Shown here: piece after piece, positions 25,266 through 38,342 of the stretch
Layout of the letters: each line of letters starts with the position of its first letter
Position numbering within the stretch: position 1 is the stretch's first letter
Made by a program: the position numbers and the translations under genes
Notes under the pieces: generated by a model
The model's input: the letters and a program-made list of their open reading frames with translations, nothing else
Told to the model about the DNA's origin: nothing
Databases searched by the model: none
DNA from: Liolophura sinensis
Lineage: Eukaryota; Mollusca; Polyplacophora; Chitonida; Chitonidae
DNA length: 64,000 bases
Assembly: GCF_032854445.1 (NCBI RefSeq)
Contig: NC_088300.1
Location: 42,196,984 to 42,260,983 of the forward strand
Direction: 5' to 3'

Positions 25266-26627
25266 TGAGTGCATGCGGTATTCCAGATAATGGTTTCCTA
25301 TATGCGTATGCTCCATGCAAATACAAAATATACACAACGGCCATTCACCAAAGAGAGTGCGTCTCGAATTCAGCTTCCGCTGGTTCATTTGCAGATTTAA
25401 GTCAGCAGGTTTTAGGCATACACTGCGAATGACGAGGTTCCGACAAGGCTTAAAAAAATAATTCACAAAAAGAGTAATTTTGTTGTTGAACTGGTTTGTT
25501 ATTTGGGGCTTTGATTTGGAATTGTTCACGCATTGTTGATTAGATACATGTATGTATTCTTAATACAGCCGAAAACTGTTAACTGTTCGTGTCATGTTGG
25601 GCAACATGTAATCTGATTACATAAATTTCTTTGTATGTAATGTACACATATTTTGATCTGAGTGTGATATCAGACTTATATCAGGTACAATTTAGTGTAA
25701 AATTCAAGTTACAACCACGACCATGTGAATAAACCACCACGGCAGTGTGAATGATTAGACGCGTATTGCGTCCATTGTGACCAGTAAGCACCCCGAATAC
25801 TAGGTAATTCCCTATAATGTGGAACAAAATGACAATCACAGAGATAATCTGAGCTACTGGATACCACGTTGTCCGCGCCAAGGACTGAAAGTATGGATGA
25901 TCACATCTAGGACAGCTTCATGTGTGAATTTCCATCAACAAGAAACAAATTCAATACACTATTGCTACACTAAGTTCTACCCTATACAAAGGTGTCTTGT
26001 CACCTCAGGATAATTGGATGTATTGTTTATACAGACTAATAGGCTGTCTCTTGCTTCTGGTCCCGACCCGAGGCTGTGAAGTGGGCCGCTTCTCTGTCTA
26101 CGGGTGTTTTGTGATCGCAGACTTACAAATAACCTCCTCTCTGTTTTCTCATTGGCTAATGTTGTCTATAGACTCATTGTCGTTGCGCCAGGTCATCCAG
26201 CCCAATACCCTACCCTCATCACGTGCTATATCAACACTGATTGGGCCAACACATTTTATCGTCTTTTCTTTGGCTGGAATGAGAGTTCGATTTTCTCATG
26301 CGTTAGCCTATGTCATACCACTATCGACGGATCTAGGAGCGGTATTGCACATCCCCTGCTGCCGCTGCCGGAGTCGCTGGTCGCCTGGAGCCGCATAGTT
26401 GTCGGGGCTTTAAAGGGACGATTGCTCGTTCAGATCACCGAGCATCGGGCTCTGAATACAGTCGTGTCCCGACGAGAATGTCACTGCCTCACATGCTCAG
26501 CTGCTGATCGAATTAACAGCATCTTCATCTGAAGGTGGGATTAAGATTCGCTAATTTGAGAAACAGCCACTGTTATTCTGTTGACAACCATTATTTGTAA
26601 CTGAAATGCGTCAACTGTTGGTGAGTG
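25266..26627. other. Upstream region of the GPCR gene, no exon identified
   Basis: Two overlapping plus-strand frames (25997-26398 and 26104-26532) are open, but they disagree in frame and show no domain. From about 26300 the base composition becomes richer in CpG, which suits a promoter-proximal region. Confidence 0.4.
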
Positions 26628-26637
26628 TATATAAAAA
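26628..26637 (+). promoter_or_regulatory. TATA box, candidate core promoter of the GPCR gene
   Basis: The sequence tatataaaaa sits 225 bases upstream of the chosen ATG and is followed by GC-rich sequence. Transcription would start around 26658-26665. Seen directly: the motif and its position. Inferred: that it is used. An acceptor-like tract (ttttgttcccctcag, ending 26838) raises the alternative of a 5' UTR intron and a more distant promoter. Confidence 0.45.
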
Positions 26638-26861
26638 TTAGCGGCGACGCAGCAGTGTTGATGGCTTTATTGGAGAGCGGAGCAGCCCTCTGTACCAGAC
26701 GACACAGTGACCGTGCTGCAGAGCGCTGTCCTGACCGCTGTTAACCGCCTGGCGTCGGGAATCTCTCCTCAGACCTGACAGTAGTGAACATGTCAGGTGG
26801 AGAAACACTGACATAGGATTTCCTTTTGTTCCCCTCAGAAGTAATCTTCGCCAGTACAAAG

Positions 26862-28101
26862 ATGACTCTCGCAGAGTCCAAATCCAACTACGTGGACTTG
26901 ATACACGAGTTTATGTCTCACAATCACGGTAACTATACCATGGATTATATTCAGCCTTATGTCCGGCCCTCCCTCAAGTATGTCTATCCTCTCTTCATGT
27001 TTCTTCACGCCCTAGTCGGAATGGTCGGCATCATCGGCAACATCGCAATGGTCACGGTCATGGGAAGAAGAAGGCTCTACCACGACCAGACATTCTTTTT
27101 CCTGGGCAATCTGGCGTTTTCTGACCTGATCAAGTGTGTGTTCGTAATGCCCATGACTCTGGCTAACCTGCTTATTCAGAACTGGATATTCGGCAGCTTC
27201 ATGTGTTTCTTCTTGCCGATGATGCAGTTTTTTCCCAATTCACGCCTCCATGCTGACTTTTGTCTTCATTGCCATTGACCGTTACCGCCTCATCGTCAAC
27301 CCGTTCAAATCCCGAGTCCCTGCCGGTCTCTGCACTATAGCCGTCTGGGTTGTGGCCGTTTGTGTCGTCTTACCATACGCAGTTTATATTAAATATATTG
27401 ATTTAGAATTCTTCCTCGGTGCTCAATTTAACGGTGTAGGGATTTGTTATGTCCATTTAGAGAAACACATAGAGGAGTATATTCGAGCCATGTTCATTAC
27501 TTTATACGCCATGCCCCTGGCCATCATTAGCTTTTTGTACGTCAAAGTCTCGGCCGAGCTGAAATGCCGCGAATCCGCCTCGGTGTCTGTTCACTTCACT
27601 TCTAGCACAACGGAGGATGCTCTAAGGGCTTTTAGTCTGACTGATTCCCGGTACAAGTTCTCAAGATCTACCTGGTCTGCGACAGAAGGCGAGCAGAGAA
27701 TTGACCCCGAGGGTGCTAGCGGCGAGTCTGCCCTGGCGAGCGGGGAGTCAGCCCTGGCCAAGTCCTGTACAGAAAGATTCACTCAAGACAGCGACGACGA
27801 TCTGGACATTGCCAAGGAAAAGATCACCCAGTCGTATATGATCGCCATGGTCACCCTGTTCGCCATGTGCTGGTGTCCGCTCAACCTTCTCATTCTTGTC
27901 ACTTACTTCGTCCACGAAAATGACGACAACCGAGACCACTATGACATCACCTACCTCACCTTCACGTGGTTTGGCTTCCTCTCAACATGCATCAACCCCG
28001 TACTGTTCGCCTCCTGGAAGATGTCAGATACCACCAAGGACCGCCTGAAGGGCTACTTCCGGTTCAGTAACCGCCGGCGTGCTGCAACTCAAGCTCAAGA
28101 G
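26862..28101 (+). CDS. GPCR exon 1 (N-terminus to TM7 and proximal tail)
   Basis: This exon encodes all seven helices. The reading frame changes once: the upstream frame is open to 27278, the downstream frame from 27250. Receptor homology moves from one to the other around the T6-C3 run at 27228-27236 (end of TM3, FLPMMQ before FPIHASM). Skipping one base gives a continuous receptor with normal spacing between Cys115 and DRY. The exon ends at GAG followed by the strong donor gtgagt (28102). If the intron were retained, translation would continue for 12 codons and stop at 28138-28140. Confidence 0.88.
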
Positions 28102-31100
28102 GTGAGTAAAAACGGATTTGTAATTACAGGTGAGATGTAGGTCATTAAGTAACATTCCCCATGTGATCGTCTAAGACATATTTTTATTTCATTTACTTAT
28201 TTGATTGGTTTTTCACGCTGTATATGTTTCACTTATATGGCGGCGGTCAGCATACCGAGAACAGCCAAGGGGAAACCCACGACTATACGCAGTTTACAGA
28301 AAGACCTTCTCACGTACGGCTGGAGAGGATACCTGAGATATATTATGAGCTTAAGCGAAGAGAAGGAGCATATAACGCTTCCAAAGCAACTGGGATTCTA
28401 TGCGTATCTACACACAATAGACAGACAACTTTTCTGACCGGATGTTTTTTGTTTTTTTTGTTGTTGTTGTTGTTGTTATTCTCGCTGTTGTTTTGTTGTG
28501 GGGGGTGGGGGCATTGTTTGATCAAAGGTCTTGGCGTATTCAACATGTTGGTACTATTTATACTGATTATATTTTGTATTAGTTAAAGTTCTACTTCTAT
28601 TCCGGTCAATTTATTAAAGGTAGCATCGAAAAAAAGCATGAAATAACTCTCTTTAACAAAGACCATACACAAAGTAAACAGCCATTTTCACTGTACAGAT
28701 AAGTCTCCAGTGTAAGAAGGATTCATGCAGCTTTGAGTTACGTTCGTATTTGTTATCACCTCAACAGCAATAAGTCTACCTTTCTAAACTTACAGACGTG
28801 CTATTACTACAACAAAATAATCTCTTCGCTAAATAATCGAACCAATAGTGAGTTGTTAGCACGCAAACTCAGAAATTTGTTGATCGTACGGAAGACATAA
28901 AATACAGAGACGTAATCACACTCTGTGATACCATACAGACAGAGCGTGTTCCGTCCTTGGCTCAACTGGTATGTTGATAGTTCCTGCTGCGCTCATGTCC
29001 AGCTGCTGGACTCAGTTATTTATGTCATTTCCCAAGAGTTGTTGATGCGAACACAGGCCCACGTTACGCTATTCATCTCTGCACTGGAGGGGGGGGGGGG
29101 AGGTGTTAAAGACATATAACAAGCTGTCGTGCCTCCGCAGTATGAAATATTAAGATATGCATATGGAGGGCATTATATGATTGCATGCATGGCATGCATA
29201 AAGAAATGATAGGAATTAAACGCGTAGACTCGAGAGTATTGAAACCGTCTGTTAGAACAGTACCAGTGCACGTTTCATTGAGGTCCTATCCTTTCTGAGG
29301 CTATCCGCTTTTTCTGTCCGCTTACTTTGGGATAGCTTAATGGCTTCTGGTTCCAAGCGTCACGATGCAAATATTTCCCTTAGGGCCCTTTGTCCGTACA
29401 CCCTACATTGTTCATGTAACACCCCTTCTCTCCTGAGCAGTGTGTCTCTGTAGGTGACATGTTTTCGTTTCACACGCCAACCTAACCTGCTGCCTCTGCT
29501 CTCCAGTTTACACCCGTCATCTTGTGTAGGTTGCTAATTAGTCTGCCTGTACAAGCTTTGCTTCCCTCATCACCCGATACCCCGTGATAACAAAGGTTTT
29601 CGACGACAATGACAATAATCTTGGTATAAGCTCTAGCAGGATTAGCACAAGCAAAGGCATTATCTATATCTAAAACAGTCGAGGAATTATAACATAAAAA
29701 TCTTTTCTTTTTTGCATGCAAATGAAAAGCCGCTTTCAGTTGTGTTAAGAAGTCCGCGTGTATATTTCCATGCACACAATCCAAAAGAAATGTCAAAAGT
29801 GGAACATATAACTTGGATCCGGCGAGGACAAACAGGAACTGCGGGAATTTCAGTCTCGCCTTGACTGTAACGTTTCATACAAGCACAGGTGGGTGTGAAG
29901 TGACGTTGAGAAAAGGATAGCTGCAACACTCCACCTGAAATGTTTGTGTCTTTGGTCACCCGTGAAATTCTTTTTAAATTCAGATTTTGTGACATAATTC
30001 AGGTAACTGCAAGACCCTTTTTAGGGCTGAAATGTATATTTACTGTGTCCTTTTTATAAAGGCTGTGTCAGAAAAATATATTTTCTTAACATTTCATAAT
30101 TTTCCAGTCTGTCAGCAGTTTCATTTTAATTCCAACAGTTGATGACATATTTTTCACATCCAAATCTGTCCATGAGATCAAGTTCATGAGATCTGTTCAA
30201 GTCGCCTCATGAGATGTAGTAACGGTCACATTGGCCTTGCGATTATTGACACGGATCCTATCTATTGGTTGACGGCTGGTGTACTAGTGTCTGTTCGACG
30301 CATAGACCCAAACAGTCTTCAGATAAAATGACATGCATTGTGTTTATTGAAACAATGGAGAATATTTTATCTAGTTAAATGGCAGCACAAAGATTGACTT
30401 AGTGCTTGTTTTTTTTTTAAAGAAACTTTCCAATCCCCAAGAACAAGATTATCTCTGGTTTTGAGAAAAAATGGTTCTTATTGTCATATTTCACCGGCTT
30501 AGCTCATTCTATAGCAAGCATGTATTTATCGAGTCGATGAGGGTTCTCAGAACTGCGACGTAACATAAGCCATCCCTTACATTACATTATGGCATTCCGT
30601 CCTTCACAACACACATGCAATGAACGCAGACAAGCCATAAAACAGGGAGTGAACTGAAACTTGTGTATCTTAGATGAAAATTCCAAACACATTTCGCTAA
30701 TGATAATTAATATCATAATATCCTGAACAAAATAATTGAGTTTACATTAAAATAGAAGTAATTAAAGGTATATATAATAATATATAGGTATATATAATTA
30801 AAGGTATATATACGGTCGTCGTCACATATATTCTTGAATACAGCGTAAAACACCAATGAAAAAAAGAAATGAATCACCAAATGCTGTCCTGTAACATCGC
30901 AAATACTTGTATCTTTTCTATAATCTGTACCTTTATCATTTTCCATAAGCATTTCCAGTGCTCTGTTATTCATTTTTACTGCAGTTCTGTTATATAAATT
31001 CATTTCACTTTTTTACTTAATAATATTTCAACACGCGATCTTACCAGTTAACAGCTAATGCTGTTTAAATGTCACCCATCAGATTGCCAGGAGCTAGGTC

Positions 31101-34100
31101 CTGTTCAAGCTATAGATACAAGAAACGCACAGAGCAGCATGCTGCGTTGTTCTCGAAGTCAGATTTTGTTTTCTGCCACACAGAATGCCGCCCACGTGAG
31201 CTATTCTTTTTTTATTTCGTTAGAGCCTTGGCATGAAAATGAAATTAATGCCCATTTTATTTCTAACTTGTTTACCATCAATCGGATTGATGATTCGTGA
31301 CTGTAATATAAAGATCCAGAGTTTGTTTTTTCATCTATTCAAGCCGAACAAATGGGACGTTTTAGAAAGACATTACGGGTTTGATTTGACATCCACGCAG
31401 TCAGCAAGGTTGGGTGTACATAAGTGAGAGGGGCGCATATCTGGTCGACTGGTGATTATTCCGCGAGCTAATGTCCACCATTTCAAGACAAGTGCCTTAT
31501 CATGAACTGTCAGTTTGACAATGAACTGTTTGGCTGCACCCAACTAGATCGATAAACCACAGGCAATCAAACTGTCTGACAGTTTCCCTTAAACGGTTGA
31601 TTCCTTTGTTTTTGCCTCTGAGGAGCAAGGCCGTTCTATCTCATCACTGCTTGCTGCTGACACAAAAAAGGATGGAAAGAGACTAAGATTTTTTGTCCTG
31701 ATTAGTCTTCAAATGGCCATCCTTGATAATAATTGAATACATCAGATTTCATCTGGACCCTTGCGTGTGTGACATGAAATGTGATGTTCCCCTTCTTTAA
31801 AAAGCTAAGCATTCTGGGAAAAAATCGAATTAATGCTGACTTTTGCTAATGATTAAAGCATTCGTTCAGTTTTTCTGAAAAAAAAAATGATGCAAACTGG
31901 AAATGCAACATACATTCGCTTCAAGCTGTTTTTTTTTTAAATGTACTATTCAACTTCATGTAAACCAGAAGTCGATACTTCTAGTTATCTTTGTTGAAAA
32001 TCATACGTTTTCATTGTCCAAACCTCCTGATTTAGCTTGGTGTAGATTATTGATTCTCCAGTTAGTAACTAAAGGTGACAACAAAGACACTCTGATTCCA
32101 CAGGTAACGGACAGGAAAAGCCAGCATCACAAGTAATTTTATCAGATATAATCGATCTGTTCATATTGATTTTTCCGTTTATATCTCATTGTGTTGTGTG
32201 GATTAGGTTTCTGTTCGGAAGATGTCGATAACATTGACAGGGCGTCACATGTAGGTCTAATTAAAGGCAGATCAACTATAGATGATATCAATGTTTTAGA
32301 AGCCAATTCAAGCGCGTGTACAAGTGGATAGTGAGTTCCCGAACAATCTCGTCACACAATTGTCCCACCTGCGCTCTGATGTCCGTAATTGTGAGCTTTT
32401 TCCCTGCTGACATATAGCTGCATACAGCAACAATACAACCCAAGAAAGCTCTGCTAGAATGGTTAGGTCCATGGCTGGTACTTTCATCTTCGCAATGTGC
32501 CATGTTATGTTAGACTGAATGCTCCATGACACCAATATGCATTTATTGTTGGTTACTGAGGTGCCGTGCGATAAGGATGACTAACTGATTTGTAGAGAAA
32601 GCTCCAATAATAAGAAGTAATTTGTGAATGTATTCAAATAGAATAAAGACAATACTGAGTATGAAAAGTATGAATGATGGCATTAACATGTAGTTACTCT
32701 TGGGTATTAAGACGCAATGCAATAACGTTGGTTAGAAGGGGATCTGTATATAGAATGATGCAATAACAATAATAAGTAATGTGTGAACATATCAAGTATA
32801 ACAGAGACGACTGTGTATGTGATTGATACAGGGTTGGGCTTATGGGCTGTTGCCATTGTACTCGAGGAAACCCTTCATTTGTAATACACCGCAGGCTGCC
32901 TTCAGATTACACGGACGTCGAACAATCTCCACCAGCCATGAGTAACCTGCCCTTTATTTCCAAATGAGTGGAGCGCCTTGTCAGCGCCGGCGTTCTCCAA
33001 TCAACTAGCCGACAGCTGTCTCTCACACCCCAGCGGCTTTTCCTTTTCCAAAAAACCTTGGTTCGGTAGATATTTCCAGTTCACTGATACTCATCCGTTA
33101 CTCCGCGTCCAGGTTCAATCACCTCTCCTACCTGATACCTTCAGTTTTCCCAGTCGCACCACATTGCCACACCTTCACAGCTATACCCATGGGTCTCGGG
33201 TAACCTGTGGTGGTTTATCGCCCTTTGTGACTTTAGTCTCAAATTTTGTAAGGGCAACTTGTTTGATTGGTTTGATATTAGTTTGTTCTGGCACATAAAA
33301 TTGTTCTATACTGTTGTTACGTGTACAAATGCTTGTTGGAGTTCAGATGTATTGCCAGAGTAGTCCTTCAGAAAGTAACAAGTTAAGTCATGCAATATTA
33401 CTGAATTGAGGCTATATATAACCATTTCAACCTACTATAAATGAAGTAAATAGCTTTGTCATAGCCTTATCACATCCATGGCTTTTCCTTCAGGGAAGAA
33501 AGACCCCATTTCCTGGGTAATCATTTTTCAAATCTATCATCTTCAGCACCCTTTTCCCAGTGACCGTAAGGCCATTTCAGACCCCTGGTGGCAGGGGACC
33601 GAATCAAACAAAAGTCAAGTAACCTCTCCAGGTGAGGGTACTGAGAACAGAAAAGGGCACAACCTTAACCTAAATCATACAGACCAGACCAAATTGATTA
33701 CCCTCTGAGTTTATGATTGATATACCCTTGGCATAACTTCCTCACTGATAGCACCGGTTATGGTTTCCTCGGAGCTGAAATGTTATGAGAAGTGCCTCGG
33801 GTAACTGTATCCGCAAAATGAGCAGTGCTATTGATTGCCTCAAATTGCTAACGTCGCGTGAAATGGTGGCCATTACGCGTACAAAGAGCTGCAGCTACAC
33901 CTAATGACCTATGTAATGAAACTCAATCTTCATCTCACATTCGACTTCAGTTGCGAAAGAGTTCAAAGAAAAGGCAAATGAAACTAGTGGATATGTCTTA
34001 TGGTGAAAGCCTTGAATAAAACACATGTTATTAATGAGACAAATCTAATGACTATCAAGTTAATAAAAACTTAACAATTAAAATTGGTGACAGTATTAAG

Positions 34101-35927
34101 TTTCTAAATATAAGCGTCATGTCCGACATTTGTACACCATTCGTTGTCCGTAAAGGGCGTTCCAAATCGATATTTGCAAGATCCATTTCCAAAACAACGT
34201 TTAACACTAGCTCCCAAAGGCAAAGTAATGTAAGAAATTATACAAATAGGAAATAAAGCCGGTAATGCCCAAGATAGAAGCGGTCATCAGTTTTCAGTGA
34301 TGCCGGGCAGACAGCGGATATTCCAGGCATGAATTCCGTATGTTCAATGTTCAAATTCGTAGTCCATGAATGAGCTCCAGGTCAAATAACAATTAAACAA
34401 GGTATCTTTATCGTGCTTTGATTGAACTATTCATAAAGGCATCATGCAGATGTAATGAGCATGGCTGCCTTAACGGCCCCTAGCCCCAGGTTAAGCGATA
34501 TTAGATACAGTTCGAAAACGATGAGCGTTAAAGACCTTAACCGAACAGATTGTGCATGTCACAATTGTTTGTCCGAATTTTTTATTTTTATTTTTTTGGC
34601 GGTTTTCATTACTGTTTGATATTCAATGAAAATGCCCAAAAGAACAAACGATTCAGTAAGGCCTAACGCTCAACCATGACGTGGGCAAATATATTTACAA
34701 TTTATTGGAGTGAGAACCAGAAACATCATACCGAAAACTGAAATATGTTCATGTTTCTCAATGAATCTGACCTGACCCCTTGAAGACAGAGATGATATAT
34801 TTTATGTACATATATGAAAACAAATGTTTGTCCTTTGACCCCTCGCATTTTTATAAAATATTTCAAATTTTAATCCCCATTTAGGAGAAGAGAATTGCAC
34901 AGCCCTTTAGTTTTAGACATCGTATTTGCTCTTGCTTGACCACCAAAGTTTTATTTTACTTGAGTGAATTTTACGTCTATTGTTAACGTGGTATAAACAA
35001 GATCTGACGCTCTGCTACGGCAGTTGAAACCTTTTCAGAAATCCATTCCGCATCAAACCCATTAACCTTTTGTTGTGGTTACCGACCGTCGTCCTAATCT
35101 CTTCAAACTCGTTTCATTTGATCGGAACGTTTTTTGATAAATATATGGCTATCCACACCCACCTCCTTAGAGAATTATCCGTTTCCTCCACTTTACGCTG
35201 GCTTCACGTGCAGATCTTCCCTCCCCTTCTCCCTCCCCCGGGTGTGAGATAGGAATGTCGTTCTACACAAGAGAAAGTATTTTCACCTTAATATGACTAT
35301 ATTTACTCTCCTTGGAATAAATCGTTCCACACGCAGCATGTCTGCCCTAAGGTAATGCTATGTTTACGTGTTTGTTTTCCATTTTGCTACTTGCACAGTC
35401 TCATATTTTGTGAATGTCCTTCTTGAAGTGGACTTCAGGGACCATATACTATCACAAATATGGCGCGTTTGATGCGGTGGTCAACGTGTCTACCATCTAA
35501 ATCATATATTACTACCAGATGGAGAATCTTATTTTGCGCTTTTTTGTAATGCATTTGTTCGTCGTGGTTTATAAGCATTGTAATTACACTGGGCAGTGGA
35601 AGTAATTAGGCTGCAAAATCTCATCTCTCCAAAAATACACATTACCATTACATGCATACACACATTAGCTTGAAACAATGTCTGCTAAGTGAGCGGATTC
35701 CGGATATTGCAGGAGGGAAGAGGACTTTGTGTAAAAATCTTTCTGTTTAATTTTCTTTGGAGCGGCATTTGAAACCTCATTTCCACTCACTATCTCTGCA
35801 TATTTGATGTAAGATGTGGTTTACCCCCAAATTAAACAGAGCTGTTTGTTTCTCATTGCAGGCTCCACCTCCTGAGCAGTACACTCAGGTAGAAGAGGAC
35901 GACACGAACGCGGAGAACCGGAAGTGA
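26862..35927 (+). CDS. Class A (rhodopsin-like) neuropeptide-type GPCR, two coding exons, one frameshift
   Basis: A seven-helix G-protein-coupled receptor of the plasma membrane, probably for a peptide ligand. Coding parts are 26862-28101 and 35862-35927, joined in phase 0, about 434 residues if one base of the T6 run at 27228-27233 is skipped. Visible family marks: N-glycosylation site N24-Y-T; TM1 with GN (59-60); LAFSD in TM2 (D88); disulfide Cys115 and Cys195; DRY at 139-141; MPLAI in TM5; FAMCWCP in TM6 (333-339); NPVLF in TM7 (378-382); basic helix 8; acidic tail. The third loop is long (about 230-325) and contains two ASGESAL units. General resemblance is to the GPR83/neuropeptide Y-receptor-like group; the exact ligand cannot be told. 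The ATG at 26862 is the first in frame and gives a short N-terminus typical of the family. Confidence 0.88.
28187..28335 (-). repeat. SINE-like family B, 3' part, minus orientation
   Basis: Reverse family B blocks are present: ttatttgattggtttttcac, tttcacttatatggcggcgg and ctcacgtacggctggagagg. It lies within the GPCR intron, 86 bases after the donor. Confidence 0.75.
28453..28510. repeat. GTT/TTG microsatellite
   Basis: Runs of ttg/gtt repeats followed by a G-rich patch. Low-complexity intronic DNA. Confidence 0.85.
30806..30876 (+). repeat. SINE-like family B tail, plus orientation
   Basis: A degraded tail with attcttgaatacagcgtaaa followed by acaccaatgaaaaaaagaaa. Only the last part of the element remains. 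Confidence 0.55.
35862..35927 (+). CDS. GPCR exon 2 (C-terminal tail)
   Basis: This exon adds 21 residues (APPPEQYTQVEEDD and an NAENRK end) and a TGA stop. It follows a good acceptor with a pyrimidine-rich tract and keeps phase 0 with the donor at 28102. The acidic, proline-rich tail suits a receptor C-terminus. No other exon competes nearby, but the link to exon 1 over 7.8 kb is inferred from phase and content, not from a transcript. Confidence 0.7.
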   Translation, partial: APPPEQYTQVEEDDTNAENRK

Positions 35928-38342
35928 TCATATCACAACGGCCACTGACGTCATCTACGGGATGTGCTTCATCCAAGGATGGGGGCTTTATTACGCGGAT
36001 ATATAAAGCTAGTTGATTTTATTACGTGGCTGTCAGCCCTGAGGGTGATGATGGCTAAGGGGATTACTCCGCCCAAGACTGGCTGTCATACCCATGCATT
36101 TATCCCACGATGCGGGGAGCAATTTGTATGTCATAAAGATAACAGTTTCAGGTAACAAAAGAAGGACAGTTTGTTCTGCAATGTCGATAAAAGCACTGAA
36201 AGCCGCACGGAGACGAGCGGAAACGAGATATTAGAATCGTCTTTGTTCTGTAGCCGATTGATCGTGTCGGATTGAATGTCTGTCGAGGACGTGATGTTAT
36301 CATGGCTCCGGGCTTGCCCGGGGATAACATTGCTCTAAAGCTTCCACGACCTTGACCCGCACAACAGTGCGCTGACTGCTGACTTATCCCTAAACACCCT
36401 CACAGATTCCTCAATAACGGGAAAACTGAGACATGAATGGCACTTCGGTCAATCGAATGTTCCTTCCATTCCTTTCAAGCAGATTCTGCAAGATTCTAAA
36501 GCCAGTCTGTAGGTCTTGTGGCAGAGAAACCCATTCAATGTTTATATCCTTAACAGTTATGGGTGGGGCTTCATTGTTTACTGGCTTACAAGCAGAAATC
36601 AGGGTCATTCTCAGACAAATAAAACGTATGTGTAACACATTCAGGCCGCTGGGCAAAGACTTAAACATAAATATAGCTACTTCATGTAAGGTATACCGGG
36701 TACATCTACATGCACAAATACTGTACTAAAATATTTTGGTGCATGTAGTTTTCCGCATGGCCAGGTGTTCAGCGAAAAGGAACAGGCCAAGTATTGGTCG
36801 GCCTCGAACTATTTTATACTGTGTGTGACAGTTATGATGTAGTTGTTCAGTGAGACAATGTTTAAAAAATTAAGAAGGTATTGGGATCAGTCTACTTCAA
36901 GGTGACTGTTATTTTGTTATATATCTTAAATAATATCAAGATCGGTCTTTAAAATTAAGGACATACACAAACAAATATTCCAATACTTTTGGATTTTCGT
37001 AATGAGGAAAAGCATGTTGTTTAAAGCCAGTCTGACGGGTCTTAATGGGGAAAATGAGCCGGACCTACGGCTGATGTGGTGAGAATTCCGGGGTGTGGTG
37101 CCGGATCTCGGGTTCCACAGTAAGTCACGTCTCTGTCAGAAGATTTCCTGTTGCCGACCGGGAGCCCACGGAGAACCAGCCGTCCAGACCTGTAAGTAGA
37201 TTACTCTCAGAATTGGCCAATGAATACGGTAACACTCACAAGAAAACAGGATTTCCTGGTTCGCTGGTTGCCGGCAAATTCCTCAGTTGACAGGCTCTAT
37301 TATGGAGGTTTTGAGGCCAGTTCAGTTTCCAGAAGCAATGTTAGTCTGAAGGCGGAATTCATCTGCCTTAATTACCAACCTCTCGAAAGGACAGGCATGA
37401 TTTTTATCGATTCTATTGATCATGAGGAAAGAAATTTGACTTTCGGCAGGTTTTTATTCCTGACAATCGCCTTAGATTAAGAGGTCATATGTTGTCCTCA
37501 ACTCAACCATTTGCCCTGAAGTGCGAGTGCTTGACTCAGTCTAGCCCTCAGAGTTTCTGACAACCTTTTCAGTCTGTCAAATGTCCTAGCGTAAATATAT
37601 CCAGCGACGTCTCGAGTCATTGTACTCGAAACACTTCATTAAATGGACACTACCACGGACGTTAAGTTCTTCCCTGCCTTTAATTCAAGATCATTTAATC
37701 TAATGTAAATCTTTGGGCTCATCCCGAACGTTTGATTTCAAGCCTCCATTTTCATAGGTCGGAGTCGTTTAGCCAAGTCTGTTTTCGTGACATTTAAGCC
37801 ATTCTTTTGTCCAAGGCTGCTGTGTGCGTCGAACTCGGGAAAGACTGGGAGTGAGTTAAAACATGAACTGCTTCTAGCCATGTTCATTCACCACGGCTGG
37901 CGAATGTAGGTACTCGGCTTGGGCTACCATAACTGCGTATACCCACCGAGATGTAAGCTCTCTGCTCTAATCAAAGATGCATTAATAACTTCATAGTGTT
38001 TACTCTATATTGTGGAATTAAGGGATGTCAGGTTTTCGGATCGTGTAAAAATTGTTATCGGCTCAAATAATAGTATTGTACACTTCATAAATTCCATTCG
38101 ATTTGGATATTATAATGACTGATACAAATGTATATACATGGTTAGCTATTTCTACTGAAATTGCCTTATAGTAGATTAGTTTTTGTTACGACTGGCTATT
38201 ATAAAAGACACGTTAGTATTTTACTATACTGTTACATATCTGCAGTTGTCAGTGTGCATATCATTGCATAACAATGATTTAATTGGATTCATTCTCACCA
38301 GAAATATGTTTACATCCATTTTAGATTTAAATTAATTCATTT
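35928..38342. other. GPCR 3' UTR candidate and intergenic DNA
   Basis: The first few hundred bases are probably the GPCR 3' UTR, including a palindromic TGACGTCA at 35946-35953. Overlapping frames on both strands at 36411-36729 have no recognisable domain. Nothing else is supported. Confidence 0.45.
36618..36623 (+). terminator. AATAAA, candidate poly(A) signal of the GPCR gene
   Basis: This is an AATAAA on the plus strand noted about 690 bases after the stop codon. The 3' end is not otherwise defined, so this assignment is tentative. Confidence 0.3.

Larger units (their letters stand above)
28102..35861 (+). other. GPCR intron, 7.76 kb
   Basis: The donor is gtgagt and the acceptor tttctcattgcag. 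The intron is phase 0, lies in the cytoplasmic tail, and carries a family B SINE fragment near its start, a GTT microsatellite and a G-rich run (about 29090-29100). No internal exon was recognised. Open frames within it, such as 32288-32535 on the minus strand, 31058-31300 and 32978-33298, have no domain. Confidence 0.8.

Noticed and set aside
24648-25529. 293-codon minus-strand frame, hydrophobic
   Set aside because: Most of it is the 17-bp minisatellite; the non-repeat N-terminal part is not recognisable.
25997-26532. Two overlapping plus-strand frames of 133 and 142 codons
   Set aside because: They overlap out of frame, have no domain, and lie in the presumed promoter region of the GPCR gene.
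35946-35953. TGACGTCA as a CRE promoter element
   Set aside because: It lies 19 bases after the GPCR stop codon, in the presumed 3' UTR, so a promoter role is unlikely.
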